From Rhodeus uyekii (taxonomy: Eukaryota > Chordata > Actinopteri > Cypriniformes > Acheilognathidae): a stretch of DNA of 64,000 nt. Position 1 is the first letter of the stretch, and every line of letters starts with the position of its first letter. Positions 22,276-33,951 of this stretch are shown here, in pieces. Location: NCBI GenBank assembly GCA_037043235.1, contig JAWRVZ010000221.1, positions 351,001-415,000 of the forward strand. Direction: 5' to 3'. The notes under the pieces were generated by a model. That model was given only the letters and a program-made list of their open reading frames with translations, searched no databases and was not told the DNA's origin. The position numbers and the translations under genes are program-made.

Positions 22276-24597
22276 GTTATTATTATTCTTCTTACCTAAA
22301 ATTCTCAATGCATCTCCTCCTAGAGCTTTAAAGCTACAACCACTAAACTCTGCTCAGACTTCAGACCTGTTCTGACTTGAGTTGCTATCCCTTTTCAGAC
22401 TGATCAGACTTATGATTTTTGATAAAACTGAAGATTAAAGTCATAAAATCTCCATAGACTTTCACTAATGAAGTGAAAACTGAATTTTAGATAGAGCGTC
22501 CACTCCATCTGTTGGTAGCATCACAACATTACACCTGATATATAATACATTTCAATACAGTATGTGTGAACATGTCCATTCCAATGGGCATGCATTTTAT
22601 TTTTTTAAATCCTGAAAAAAAACTTGCAGGTCTACAATCGATTTTTTACTTTAATTAGTAAGTTAAATCTCTCTATTTTACATTCATAATATCACAAAAT
22701 TACACCCCTGTCAGTGAGAGCACTGAAGTTTGAACGAATCAGAGCGCTGCAATTCAAAGCCTCAAAGCTTTTCAAAGACGCCATTACTGCTGGAGAGAGA
22801 GATCATAATCTCCTAAAATAGATTTATGTGAGAGAGTTTATGATCAAACGGAAATTGTTTCCGATTATCAAGTAACCGCTGCAGCGTGTTTCCTTGAAGA
22901 TTTATGCACTTATATGGCCAAATTCTGACTCTCATTCGTCTTTACTCGGCAACGGAGTACATTACTATGGGGAAGGTAAGTGAAGTTTAAACGCGCGTCC
23001 TCCTGGACTCGCGCCAACGCATAACCGTCTAAGCACCTACGTTTATTTATAGCGCTCATTTATGTACTTTATTGCCGAATTCTGACTCTCGCTCGTGTGT
23101 TCATGGGGAAGACACATGTAAAAAGGCTTCCCTGAGCAGCGCGCGCGCTGACTCTCTTCAAATGCAGCGTCTAACAGTCAAAGTTATTTATAACTAATTC
23201 TTGAGTATATAGTTACATTGTGTTAATTCTTTTATCTGCTTTTAACTAAAGTCTGACTCCTGTTCTCGAGTTCAAACGCGCTTCCTGAGCAGATTCGCTG
23301 ATAGATCGATGTTTTGTGAACACTTAAACAATAAATGAAATAAGGTATTTAAAAGGATGCAAAAACGATGGCAGATCGATTCAAACTGTAAACTGCTTGA
23401 GATTAAAAAAAACTGCATTACTCTGCTGCATTACATGAGCAGGAATTATTTAAAAAATACTAATATTTAAGTTATTTTGTTTCCCATGGAGGAAGGCTTT
23501 ATACAAATATTACATTGCGTTGATTCCTTTATCTGCTATAATTGCCGTGTTGAACTGAAGTCTGACATGGCAGATCGAGTCAATCTGAAAACTGCTTGAG
23601 ATTAGAAAAAACTGCATTACTCTCCTCATTGTACTTTAGCATGAATTATTTTAAAAATACTAATATTTAAGTTTGTTTCCCATGAAGGAAGGATTTACAT
23701 ATACATCTAAAAAGTATGTATTAGAGGCTCCATATACGCGCGTCCTCCCGCATTCGCGCGTCCACGCCTAAGCGCCTACGTTTATTTATAGCGCGTAAAT
23801 TTATTCACACACATACATGCATATCTATCTACATCTATATTGTAAATATAAAGGGCTCCATATACATGCAGTGTAACTGCTGTCTGTTTTGAAAGTGGTA
23901 AGACTACGTAAATAATGCTTAATTACATCTTTAAAATAGAAATAAAACAAAGTATTATTCACAGTATCACAGTACCATTTATTTATATATATATATATAT
24001 ATACACACATCTATTTAGTATATATAAAAGGCTACATATAGTGTAACTGTGGTGTAACTGCAGTCTCTTTTGAAAGTGATTAGCCTATATTAATAATGCT
24101 TAATTACAGCTTTAAAATAGAAATAAAACAAAGTATTATTCACAGTATCATATATATATATATATATATATAAACTCTTTTAAACTCTCAAAACTTTTTA
24201 AGCTAATTAACGATAAATCTTGCTAACAATATGCTAATTCAGCAAATTCTTGCCAGCAACATGCTTATATATGTTAAATGTTGCTAATGACTTCAGAATT
24301 CATACTAAATCTTGCTAGCAACAAGATAATTAACATTAAATCTTGCTAGCAAAATTGATCATCAATTGATTAAAGATTAAATTATGATCAAAGAACATAA
24401 CGACACCTTAGTAACTGCCTAGAAACAACGCAAGGCAATAACTAACAAGAGTATATATGCTCAAGATCTAATTCTTTCCATCTATCCATCTGTAAACTTT
24501 CAAAACTTTTTAAGCTTTTACAAATAAATTTAACTTTCAGGCTAGGCTTTCTCAAGCCAACTGAAGTTTATATCATAAACTTCCTCTATCTAGTTAT
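22276..24597. repeat. Tandem array unit 4 (type B)
   Basis: Near-copy of unit 2, including the 'ggcaacggagtacattac' marker near 22947 and 'gcagcgcgcgcgctgactc' at about 23136, but without the 334-bp insert. It ends in the inverted 'ggctttctcaagccaact' at about 24545. No coding content. Confidence 0.85.
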
Positions 24598-26096
24598 TAA
24601 GTTGGCTTGAGAAAGCCAACTTAGTGATATTGTATCTAAACTTATTATTATTATTATTATTATTATTATTCTTCTTACCTAAAATTCTCAATGCATCTCC
24701 TCCTAGAGCTTTAAAGCTACAACCACTAAACTCTGCTCAGACTTCAGACCTGTTCTGACTTGAGTTGCTATCCCTTTTCAGACTGATCAGACTTATGATT
24801 TTTGATAAAACTGAAGATTAAAGTCATAAAATCTCCATAGACTTTCACTAATGAAGTGAAAACTGAATTTTAGATAGAGCGTCCACTCCATCTGTTGGTA
24901 ACATCACAACATTACACCTGATATATAATACATTTCAATACAGTATGTGTGAACATGTCCATTCCAATGGGCATGCATTTTATTTTTTTAAATCCTGAAA
25001 AAAAACTTGCAGGTCTACAATCGATTTTTTACTTTAATTAGTAAGTTAAATCTCTCTATTTTACATTCATAATATCACAAAATTACACCCCTGTCAGTGA
25101 GAGCACTGAAGTTTGAACGAATCAGAGCGCTGCAATTCAAAGCCTCAAAGCTTTTCAAAGACGCCATTACTGCTGGAGAGAGAGATCATAATCTTCTAAA
25201 ATAGATTTATGTGAGAGAGTTTATGATCAAACGGAAATTGTTTCCGATTATCAAGTAACCGCTGCAGCGTGTTTCCTTGAAGATTTATGCACTTATATGG
25301 CCAAATTCTGACTCTCATTCGTCTTTACTCGGCAACGGAGTACATTACTATGGGGAAGGTAAGTGAAGTTTAAACGCGCGTCCTCCTGGACTCGCGCCAA
25401 AGCATAACCGTCTAAGCACCTACGTTTATTTATAGCGCTCATTTATGTACTTTATTGCCGAATTCTGACTCTCGCTCGTGAGTCAATATACATTGGAAAA
25501 GGCTTCCCTGAGCAGCGCGCGCGCTGACTCTCTTCAAATGCAGCGTCTAACAGTCAAAGTTATTTATAACTAATTCTTGAGTATATAGTTACATTGTGTT
25601 AATTCTTTTATCTGCTTTTAACTAAAGTCTGACTCCTGTTCTCGAGTTCAAACGCGCTTCCTGAGCAGATTCGCTGATAGATCGATGTTTTGTGAACACT
25701 TAAACAGTAAATGAAATAAGATTTTTAAAGGATGCAAAAAACATGGCAGATCGATTCAAACTGTAAACTGCTTGAGATTAAAAAAAACTGCATTACTCTG
25801 CTGCATTACATGAGCAGGAATTATTTAAAAAATACTAATATTTAAGTTATTTTGTTTCCCATGGAGGAAGGCTTTATACAAATATTACATTGCGTTGATT
25901 CCTTTATCTGCTATAATTGCCGTGTTGAACTGAAGTCTGACATGGCAGATCGAGTCAATCTGAAAACTGCTTGAGATTAGAAAAAACTGCATTACTCTCC
26001 TCATTGTACTTTAGCAGGAATTATTTTAAAAATACTAATATTTAAGTTTGTTTCCCATGAAGGAAGGATTTACATATACATCTAAAAAGTATGTAA
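24598..26096. repeat. Tandem array unit 5 (type B, truncated)
   Basis: Starts with one palindrome block and an ATT microsatellite, follows type B ('ggcaacggagtacattac' at about 25331), and breaks off after 'aaaaagtatgtaatcatc' near 26097. There it is replaced by unrelated sequence. The minisatellite half is missing. Confidence 0.85.
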
Positions 26097-26514
26097 TCAT
26101 CTAACTACGTCAATGATGACGTTTAAATGATCCTGATTGGCTAAGAAAGAAAGAAAAAAGGAAAAACAAAACTAGTAATTTTCCACACAAGAGCAGACAG
26201 TCTGAAGCTTATCTTCGTTGATCACATGGTTGACGGGTTCGTGACGTGGCTTGTCGAGAACAACACGTTTTATTGTGCCAGCTAATCACCTCACCAATAC
26301 AGACCATATTAACACACACACACATATACAGCTTCTCCAAGGCTGAACTCGGCTCAGGCTTCAACTCTCAACCAAAACATTCTGATAACATGTTCTATCT
26401 GTTGAGAAGTGCTGACAATATTCATCCTTACTCAATGGAAAACTACAGAAAAGTAAAGAAAGTTTTTAACTAAATAAAAATCCCTAACTTGATTATAAAT
26501 CACTCTTTACAAAT
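26097..26514. other. Unique sequence between the array and V5
   Basis: Contains 'gtcaatgatgacgttt' and 'gttcgtgacgtggc', two CRE-like TGACGT cores, and a short CA run. A 75-residue ORF at 26246-26473 has no recognisable domain. I see no leader exon. Confidence 0.45.
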
Positions 26515-26664
26515 CATCCAAATCAGAAAAAAGGAAAAGAACATATGAAAAATAAGACAAAGAAGCATATGAAAAATAAGAAAAAGAAAAGGATATAGGT
26601 ATAAATAGGAAAAATAAAATAATATATATTCAAGCGGCAATGGATTTCCGAATAGTATCCTTCA
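26515..26664. repeat. Direct repeat flanking the 16-kb block, right copy
   Basis: Partner of 10383-10507. It carries a 24-bp internal duplication ('catatgaaaaataaga' occurs twice). It lies just upstream of the leaderless V5 exon. Confidence 0.85.
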
Positions 26665-26741
26665 TCATCTTTAAATATGTTTGTCAATTTTAGTTCGTTT
26701 TACGCTGAAAGTGTATTATTTGTCTTCTTTTGTTTTCACAG

Positions 26742-27016
26742 GAACTGTGTTTTCTAGTAAGGTTGATCAAAATCCTCCAGCAATTTCCGGAGTCCTGAAA
26801 GTCAGAAACTACGACACTATACTGTGGTACCAGCGTTCACAGACAGACACTGAGCTGAAGCGCATTGGTTATGTGTACTATGACCAAATAACTGTTGAGA
26901 AACCATTTGAGAAGCATTTTAATGTGAGTGGGAATGGTGAAAAACACTCCACACTTCATCTTATCCAGCTGAGAGAATCTGAAGACAGTGCGGTTTACTA
27001 CTGTGCCGCTTATTAC
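26742..27016 (+). pseudogene. TRBV: TRBV V exon lacking leader and first cysteine (V5)
   Basis: The V exon starts after a TTTTCACAG acceptor and reads GTVFSSKVDQNPPAISGVLKVRNYDTILWYQ. Compared with V4, about 10 codons of framework 1 are deleted in frame, removing the first conserved Cys. Trp, EDSAVYYC and CAA remain. RSS: heptamer CACAGTG 27017-27023, 22-bp spacer, consensus nonamer ACAAAAACC 27046-27054. No leader exon is found in the preceding 250 bp. The RSS is excellent, so it may still rearrange, but the product would lack the intradomain disulfide. Confidence 0.88.
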
Positions 27017-27299
27017 CACAGTGGGCTTTCCTCCCTTTCCACTAAACAAAAACCCCACAGAACCCAATAAGAATGCGCATATAGAATGTTTTAACTTAAT
27101 TTATTACCAGGTTTTTGTTAAACACTTCTGCTATTAAAGACGTCTGTCTATTGATGAAATTACACCGCCCAGCCAAAAAAGGAAGGGAAAAAAGGCAATG
27201 TTTAGATTTAAAGAGACAATTTCAGTGTCTCTTAGGCCGTTATTTCAGTGATTATTATGTTTCTAGATTATATGTTTGGTAACAGTTCTTCTAACCCTC

Positions 27300-27870
27300 A
27301 TTAGATGAGTGTGTAGCTTCTCATGTCTTAAACAACCATGTATGAAGACACATCATGACCATATTCCAGGAGGACAATGTCAAGATTCATCAGGCTCAAA
27401 CTGTGAAAGAATGGCATGAAGAATCATTTTCACACATGAATCAGCTCCTCTGAGTCCAGACCTTATGACATTCAGATGGTAGAGTCAGAATTTGGTGTAA
27501 ACCGAATGAGAACATGGATCCATTATGCCTTGTTACCACTGTGCAGGCTGCTGGTGGTGGTGGTGTAATGGTGTGGGGGATGTTTTCTTGGCACACTTTA
27601 GGCCCCTTAGTGCCCCTTCGTTTAAATGCCACGGCTTACCTGAGCATTGTTTCTGATCATGTCCATCCCGCTTCGTGTCCTGGATGTGCATCCCACAAAT
27701 CTCCATCAACTGCAAGATGGTATCCTATCAATATGGGCCAACATGTCTAAAGAATGCTTTCAGCAGCTTGTTGAATCAATGCCACGTAGAATTAAGGCAG
27801 TTCTGAAGGCGTAAGTGGGTCAAACACAGTATTAGTATAGTGTTCCAAATAATCCTTTAGATGAGTGTAC
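27300..27870 (+). mobile_element. Tc1-like transposase remnant
   Basis: The + strand reads FQEDNVKIHQAQTVKEW (a catalytic-region patch), a KPNENMDP-type patch, GGGGVMVWGMFSWHTLGPLVP, LNATAYLSIVSDHVHP and a C-terminal SAAC/INAT-like region in shifting frames. The QEDN patch precedes the VMVWGMFSWHTLGPL patch, the reverse of the order in intact Tc1 transposases, so the copy is rearranged as well as decayed. 'ttagatgagtgt' occurs at both edges (27303, 27858). Confidence 0.7.
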
Positions 27871-28216
27871 ATCAATTTTTGGTCAAGATCTTCTAATGAC
27901 AAAACAAGAGTCCAGCACTCTGTAAAGTCTCCTCCAGCACTTGACCAGTAAATTATGCATAATTCCATGAAACTAGCCCTCAGCCAAGCCCTAACCCTAA
28001 TTATATAGTGAGTACAGAGTAATAAGTGTTAATTAACATTCATTACTTAAATGTATATTTTCACTCTAACAAGGACACCTTAAAATAAAGTGCAACCACT
28101 TTTGCACACCAGAGGGCAGAAACGATTCCCACCGATACGGTTGTGATGTAGCTTCCCTTCTGACATGAAAAAAAGAGAATGTTTGTCCCATCTCATCATT
28201 TTTCTTCACATACAAC

Positions 28217-28683
28217 ATGATTAGACATCCTTTTAACACTGCTATATTGTTGCTCCTTTTCAAAGGTGATGCAATGTATTTAAATGGTATTGATTCTAGA
28301 TCAGGAGTTACAGTACAGAGCTGCCGTTAAATTTGATTTATTAATTAACAGTATTGTGACTGTAAATGTTTCTCTTTACAGGCTTCTCAGTGAACTCTGT
28401 TATCACTCAGACACCTTCTGACCTACTGTCTACAAGCGACGCAGAATCAGTGACTCTTTGCTGTTCTCACACCAGTTCAAGCTTCAATGTCATCCTCTGG
28501 TACAAGCAGCCTCTTAACGGAGCAATGCAGCTCATGGGGTATCTATACAGATCAAGTGACAACCCAGAACCAGATTTCCAGGAGAAAATTGAGCTATTGG
28601 GGAATGGTGCAAGTAACAGCAATGTGACACTGAAAAGCCTTTCCTCAGACGACAGTGCGATCTATTACTGTGCTGCAAGAGAA
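28217..28683 (+). CDS. TRBV: TRBV segment (V6 of window)
   Basis: Leader exon 28217-28265 (MIRHPFNTAILLLLFKG), donor GTGATG, V exon 28382-28683. V domain: VITQTPSDLL, Cys in TLCCSHTS, Trp in ILWYKQ, LGNGASNSNVTLKSL and DDSAIYYCAA. RSS: heptamer CACAGTG 28684-28690, 23-bp spacer, nonamer ACAAAAACT 28714-28722. An extra adjacent Cys precedes the canonical first cysteine. Likely functional; founder of its own subgroup in this window. Confidence 0.92.
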
Positions 28684-29062
28684 CACAGTGCTGTGGGTTT
28701 CCTGCCCTTCTGCACAAAAACTTTATCATCAATCTCCTATACATTACATCACAAAACCACTCTTTCCATGTTAAGATTTTAGTTACGTATTGTGAGTAAC
28801 AAACGTTTTTTAAACAGGTCAAATGTAAAAGGTACAGGGTGACCTGCCCTAGTTGTAAAACTCCAGTGAATATTTCTCAATGCACATTTTTTGACAGTCA
28901 GTTTCTGTAATCACACACATTGGATCTTAATGTACATGCATCCAGCAGGGAGCGGTAGATGTATAAACACATAGATATGAATCGCATAAACGAGGCTCCA
29001 CCCATGTCTCTATTAAACCCGACTTGCTCACTCGTGAGTTTACATTTAAACCAGAATTCAAC

Positions 29063-29482
29063 ATGAGTGAATTTCCAGGCCAATGTTTCCTGCTTCAGTG
29101 TTGCATTGGTGAGGCATGAGATTTTATTAGGGGATACTTATCTATAGGGTTATCTATAGCATCACTGTATGTCTCTTTATTGGCATTACAGGGCTGTCCA
29201 TGGCTTTAGAAGTCACACAGACACCTATCAACCTTTTCTTAGTCCTCGGAGCGACTATGAACATCACCTGCAGACACAATGACAAAACCTACGACAAAAT
29301 GCACTGGTATCAGCAGTCAGACGGGCAAAGCCTCGAGCACCTTGGCTTCCTCTCCTTCAAACAGCCCTTGGTAGACAGAAAGGGTTTCACCATTACAGGA
29401 GATGCAGAGAAAGAGGCGAACCTGCTGGCGTCCTCGGTGACAGCCGAGCACAGCGCCGTGTATCTCTGTGCAGTGAGTGCTC
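29063..29482 (+). CDS. TRBV: TRBV segment (V7 of window)
   Basis: Leader exon 29063-29108 (MSEFPGQCFLLQCCIG), less hydrophobic than the other leaders, donor GTGAGG; V exon 29192-29482. V domain: LEVTQTPINL, Cys in NITCRHND, Trp in MHWYQQ, and a short framework 3 ending EHSAVYLCAVS. RSS: heptamer CACAGTG 29483-29489, 23-bp spacer, imperfect nonamer CTTAAAACC 29513-29521. The open frame is complete. The weak nonamer and leader may lower use. Confidence 0.88.
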
Positions 29483-29642
29483 CACAGTGCTGAGAGCTTA
29501 TATGAGACTGCGCTTAAAACCCCTCCCTCGTCACATGACACATCAGTCAGACAACAAGATATGTGACTGCTGTACACCAGAAAAGCATATTTACAGAGGC
29601 GACCAAGTTAACGCTCTGTTGCTTTGACTGAATGCTATCAGC

Positions 29643-30074
29643 ATGAGCAAAGCAATCATTTTAACCATAATCACTCTTTTCTGGTTAACAGGTAAGGATT
29701 CCTAATGCAAAGCAGTCTTGAGTTATTCAATGTACATGCATTGATATGCTGTCCTGACCTTCTTGTAGTGTGTGTGTTCTGTTCTCCTGTCATTCAGCAG
29801 TCCCCAAAACATCATCTTCAGACTGTGGAGGAGAAACAAGCAAAGCTTTCTTGTCATCACGGTGACTCGAGCTATCCATACCTTAACTGGTATCAGCAGA
29901 AAAGCAATGGCGGCTCTCTAGAACTGATTGGATATCTCAGTTATGAAGCCGTTTTTCCAGAGGATAAGTTCAAATCCCGATTTAACGTCACAGGACATGC
30001 AACAAAAGATGCATTCCTGCTGATCTCTGACTTAACAGCCGAGGACAGCGCGGTGTATTTCTGTGCAGCTAGTG
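29643..30074 (+). CDS. TRBV: TRBV segment (V8, first of a three-gene tandem)
   Basis: Leader exon 29643-29691 (MSKAIILTIITLFWLTG), donor GTAAGG, V exon 29769-30074 beginning in a TG-repeat (VCVFCSPVIQQSPKHH). V domain: Cys in KLSCHHGD, Trp in LNWYQQ, FNVTGHATKDAFLLISDL, AEDSAVYFCAAS. RSS: heptamer CACAGTC 30075-30081 (last base deviates), 23-bp spacer, nonamer ACAAAAACT 30105-30113. V9 and V10 are close copies and share the heptamer change. Likely functional, perhaps with reduced recombination. Confidence 0.92.
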
Positions 30075-30375
30075 CACAGTCGCACAATTTGTAATAAAAC
30101 ACATACAAAAACTGTTCACTTTGCACCTGTTTGAATCAAACAAATAAAATAAAAACCACAAAGTTTCTTGCATCTCATGCCAAAACCGGAAATAAAACCT
30201 TGATGTGATGGTTGGAATGTGATGTTTCAGTGTGCAGCTGTTTAATTGTGGGGTTTAATGGAGAACAGTGGCACAACGGTTGTGTTTGTGGTTTACCATT
30301 TACACGTGAATGTTGTGTACACCACATATTGACAAACTTAAGACTATCAGGTTGATAAAAGTATAAAAACAAATA

Positions 30376-31149
30376 TACCGTATTTATTCGAGTATAACGC
30401 GCAAATTTTTCTACCAAAAAAATAAATCAAAGTTAGGGATGCGCGTTATGCACGAGGGCTGGGGTGGGGTGGGGTTTGTTTTGACAGCCGGTCCTTTTAG
30501 GGCGCCGGCGAATTGTGAGTTCGCGCTGCGCATTTTACAGGCTGTTTAAGTAGCAATATATGCATAAAATAAAAGGCAGACTCGTGAGTGCAATTCAGCA
30601 ACTGTATTCAAACATAAACCGCGGCAACAACCGCAACATAGCCCAAAGCAATTGGTTGCCGATTGCATGATACATTACATCCCGTAACACAGGCTGCAGC
30701 CTCTCACTGTACGTGAGGGCGAAGAAACAAAAACGTCCCCTCGCCGCTTCATTTCCTCACCCATTCAGACGCAGAAGAAAGCGAAGAAACCGGAGAAACC
30801 GATGTTCCTGTCAACTGAGACACTGATGAAAAATTATCTCCATAAGAATGGGAGCAACTCTTTAGTGTCTCTGATGAGGAATCTGACGTCGAAGGATTTT
30901 AAATAAATATTTTTACCGGTAATTCTCTTTCGGTATTTTGTTCATTAGTTTATGTTGTCAATAAATATATGTTATACAAGTATATGTTATACAATAAATA
31001 AATGTTTTTTATCATGGCTGCACGTGTTCAACAACGTTTTTTGTCAATTACAATGCTTGGTGTGAAACAAAATTTTATACCGATTTTTAATCGAAAATTA
31101 GGGGTGCGCGTTATACACGTGTGCGCGATATACTCGAATAAATACGGTA
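30376..31149 (+). mobile_element. Pogo/Tigger-like DNA element, internally deleted
   Basis: The ends 'ccgtatttattcgagtata' and 'tatactcgaataaatacgg' are perfect inverted repeats flanked by TA. Near the right end the + strand encodes EWEQLFSVSDEESDVEGF and a stop, like the acidic C-terminus of CENP-B/pogo-type transposases. A G-rich run (ggggtggggtgggg) is at about 30461-30475. It sits between V8 and V9, so it inserted after or during the V8-V10 duplication. Confidence 0.7.
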
Positions 31150-31668
31150 GTTGTCTTTGTAAAGATATGCTCACTTATGCATAGCTTTGGAGCCGCTGCA
31201 GTGACCATGTAGATATGCTGAGGAGAAACTCGCGCTTTCGGTGGGAAACGGCAATTAATGCAAAGAAAATACTGCTATTTTCAATCAGTGTAATAATCAC
31301 GATCTATAGTTTAGTTTAAAAGTTTGAGGTTTTTCTGAAGACAAGCTGTATTAGCAGCCAACTCCTGCCTGCATTACTCCACATACTCTACATCAGTATA
31401 GATAGAGATCATATAGTCTTTGCATATAGAGGATGATGCACTGAAGGAGGATACACAGCAATAAAATGTCTACATAGACACTTATGGGTGGGCTCTTTTG
31501 ACTTGGACCAATAAGCAAACGTCTAACATCTAAAATTTTAGCAGTTGCTTTCTGAAGTGAACAACAGTCTTTGCCTCAATATCTCTGATACCGGTTACAT
31601 TTCTGACGGCAGAGGAAACTATTTAAAGAAACAACCATTGCACTGTGAATGTATATTTTGTGTTAAGC

Positions 31669-32097
31669 ATGATCAGAGCAATTATTGTAACCATTAACGC
31701 TGCATTATGGTTAACAGGTAAGCATTCCAGTGTAATGCGGTCTAAAATCTTTATTTTATAATGCATTGATATGCTGTCCTGGCCCTCTTGTAGTGTGTGT
31801 TCTGTTCTCCTGTCATTCAGCAGTCTCCCAAACATCTTCTTCAGACTGTGGAGGAGAAACAAGCAAAGCTTTCTTGTCATCACGGTGACTCGAGCTACAC
31901 ATACCTTAACTGGTATCAGCAGAAAAGCAAAGGCGGCTCTTTAGAGCTGATTGGATATCTCAATTTTCAAGCACCTTTTCCAGAGGATAAGTTCAAATCC
32001 TGATTTAACATCACAGGACATGCAACAAAAGATGCATTCCTGCTCATCTCCGACATAACAGCTGAGGACAGCGTGGTGTATTTCTGTGCAGCTAGTG
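31669..32097 (+). pseudogene. TRBV: TRBV pseudogene (V9) with frameshift and stop
   Basis: Leader exon 31669-31717 (MIRAIIVTINAALWLTG), V exon from 31794. Two lesions are visible. First, the TG repeat at the V exon start has one TG fewer than in V8 and V10, so the normal acceptor gives a shifted frame. Second, CGA has become TGA (framework 3, about 32002-32004), giving KFKS-stop where V8 reads KFKSRFN. RSS: heptamer CACAGTC 32098-32104, nonamer ACAAAAAAA-like near 32127. The remainder is about as well conserved as V10, so the loss looks recent. Confidence 0.9.
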
Positions 32098-33111
32098 CAC
32101 AGTCGCACAATTCTTCATAACTGCTGACAAAAAAACTCATCACCTGTTTAATTGTGGGAAAAAGCCACAAAGTTTCTTACATCCCATGCCAGAATATTTA
32201 CAAATAGAGGGCACTAATGTAAATGTGATGTTTCAGTGTGCATCTGTTTAAATGTGGGGTTTAATGTTGAGCATTATTGCTTTCATTAGAGACTTGTGCA
32301 TTGCTCTCAACATTCGAGGAGCGGATTTGCTCATGAAGACTGACCAGTGAGATTCAGACCAACCTTGGACATGTTCCAGTACAGCTCCACCTCTTTCTCG
32401 TACTTTCCTGGCACTTCTACACTATTCTATCAATTAAAGGCAAAGAGAAATCGAGAATGCATATTAATGGTAATTTTTATCATCCCTGCTCAAAACCTAC
32501 ATTACAATTTATTAAAAAGATTGATGTCTATCTGAAGACCATCCGTGTTAGTAGTTAAACACCTGCCAGCATCAATTATTAGCATTTCACATGCTTTACA
32601 TCTCTATAATATATATATATAGAGACAGAACTGGATTGATCTTTGTTCGTGAAATGAATCAGAATTCAAATGCATCTTAAAACTGCACTCATAACTAATC
32701 CATTTGAATTTGAGCAAACCTCCAATTCTATGAATTAAAACTGTGTGCTGAATGTTTCTTCTACAGACATTACGAATCCTCGAACTGTGGAGCTTTTAAT
32801 ATAGAGGTGTGAGATTTCTTTTCTGAAATGATCAAACTTAGAATTATTACATATAAAATCCCTCTTATTTGCACTGAAGGAGGAACCACAGCTATATATT
32901 GACTATAATCTTACAGACACTTGTGGGCGGAGACTCTTTTGACCAATAATAAGCAGCACCTAACATTTAACCTCTAAGTGATTGCTTTCTGAGGTGAACT
33001 ACAGGCTCAATATCTCTCATAGCAGATACATTTAGGAAACATTTTAGAAAGGCAAACCCTGCATTGTGAATTTAACGTGACTTCTTCGGTGTCCTTGGTT
33101 GAATGTTAAGC

Positions 33112-33537
33112 ATGATCAGGGCAATCAGTTTAATAATCACTACATTATGGTTAACAGGTAAGATTTCCAGAGCAATAAAGTCGATGTTCATCATGTTATA
33201 TGCATTATATGTTCTGTTCACCTTCTTGTAGTGTGTGTGTTCTGTTCTCCTGTCATTCAGCAGTCTCCAAAACATCATCTTCAGACTGTGGAGGAGAAAC
33301 AAGCAAAGTTTTCTTGTCATCACGGTGACAATGACTATCCATACCTTTACTGGTATCTGCAGAAAAGCAATGGTGGCTCTCTAGAACTGATTGGAATGCT
33401 CAAATATGAAGCTCCTTCTTTGGAGGATAAATTCAAATCCCGATTTAACGTCACAGGACATGCAAAAAAGGATGCATTCCTGCTCATCTCCGACATAACA
33501 GCTGAGGACAGCGCGGTGTATTTCTGTGCAGCTAGTG
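33112..33537 (+). CDS. TRBV: TRBV segment (V10, third of the tandem)
   Basis: Leader exon 33112-33157 (MIRAISLIITTLWLTG), donor GTAAGA, V exon 33232-33537 with the same TG-repeat start as V8. V domain: VIQQSPKHHLQT, Cys in KFSCHHGD, Trp in LYWYLQ, MLKYEAPSLEDKFKSRFN, AEDSAVYFCAAS. RSS: heptamer CACAGTC 33538-33544, 22-bp spacer, nonamer ACAAAAACT 33567-33575. CDR1 (NDYPY) and CDR2 differ from V8 more than the frameworks do. Likely functional. Confidence 0.92.
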
Positions 33538-33907
33538 CACAGTCGCACAATTCTTCATAACTGCTGACAAAAACTGTATAACTGTACACTTTGCACCTGT
33601 ATGAATTGATAAAAACGCACCAGGTGCTTTTTTTTTATCTTCACTGCAAAGCTGGCAATGGTAAAAAAATAAATAAAAAAAGAGTTTACAAACAAAGGGC
33701 ACTAATAAATAATGTAAAAACTAGTGTGTGCACTTAATCAAAGCAACCAGACTAAAGTTGAAAAATTAAAAGTTATAAAAAATAATTCATATATAATTCA
33801 CTCAGAGATCTTCAAGGCTGCTGTTGTTCATCATATACATAAAACTAAAATCTGAATGCATGTTGTACTGATATCGTATTCATGTCTCTTGCATAACAGT
33901 TTGGAAC

Positions 33908-33910
<3 letters not shown>

Positions 33911-33949
<39 letters not shown>
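33911..33949. repeat. (TG)n microsatellite
   Basis: About 19 TG units in the V10-V11 interval; nothing else is recognised between 33576 and 34378. Confidence 0.95.

Positions 33950-33951
<2 letters not shown>

Noticed and set aside
13547..26096. Protein-coding content in the tandem array
   Set aside because: Only short, microsatellite-driven ORFs; none recurs as an intact frame across the five units.
26246..26473. Leader exon for V5 in the sequence just upstream of it
   Set aside because: No ATG followed by a hydrophobic stretch and a phase-1 GT donor is found between 26250 and 26740.
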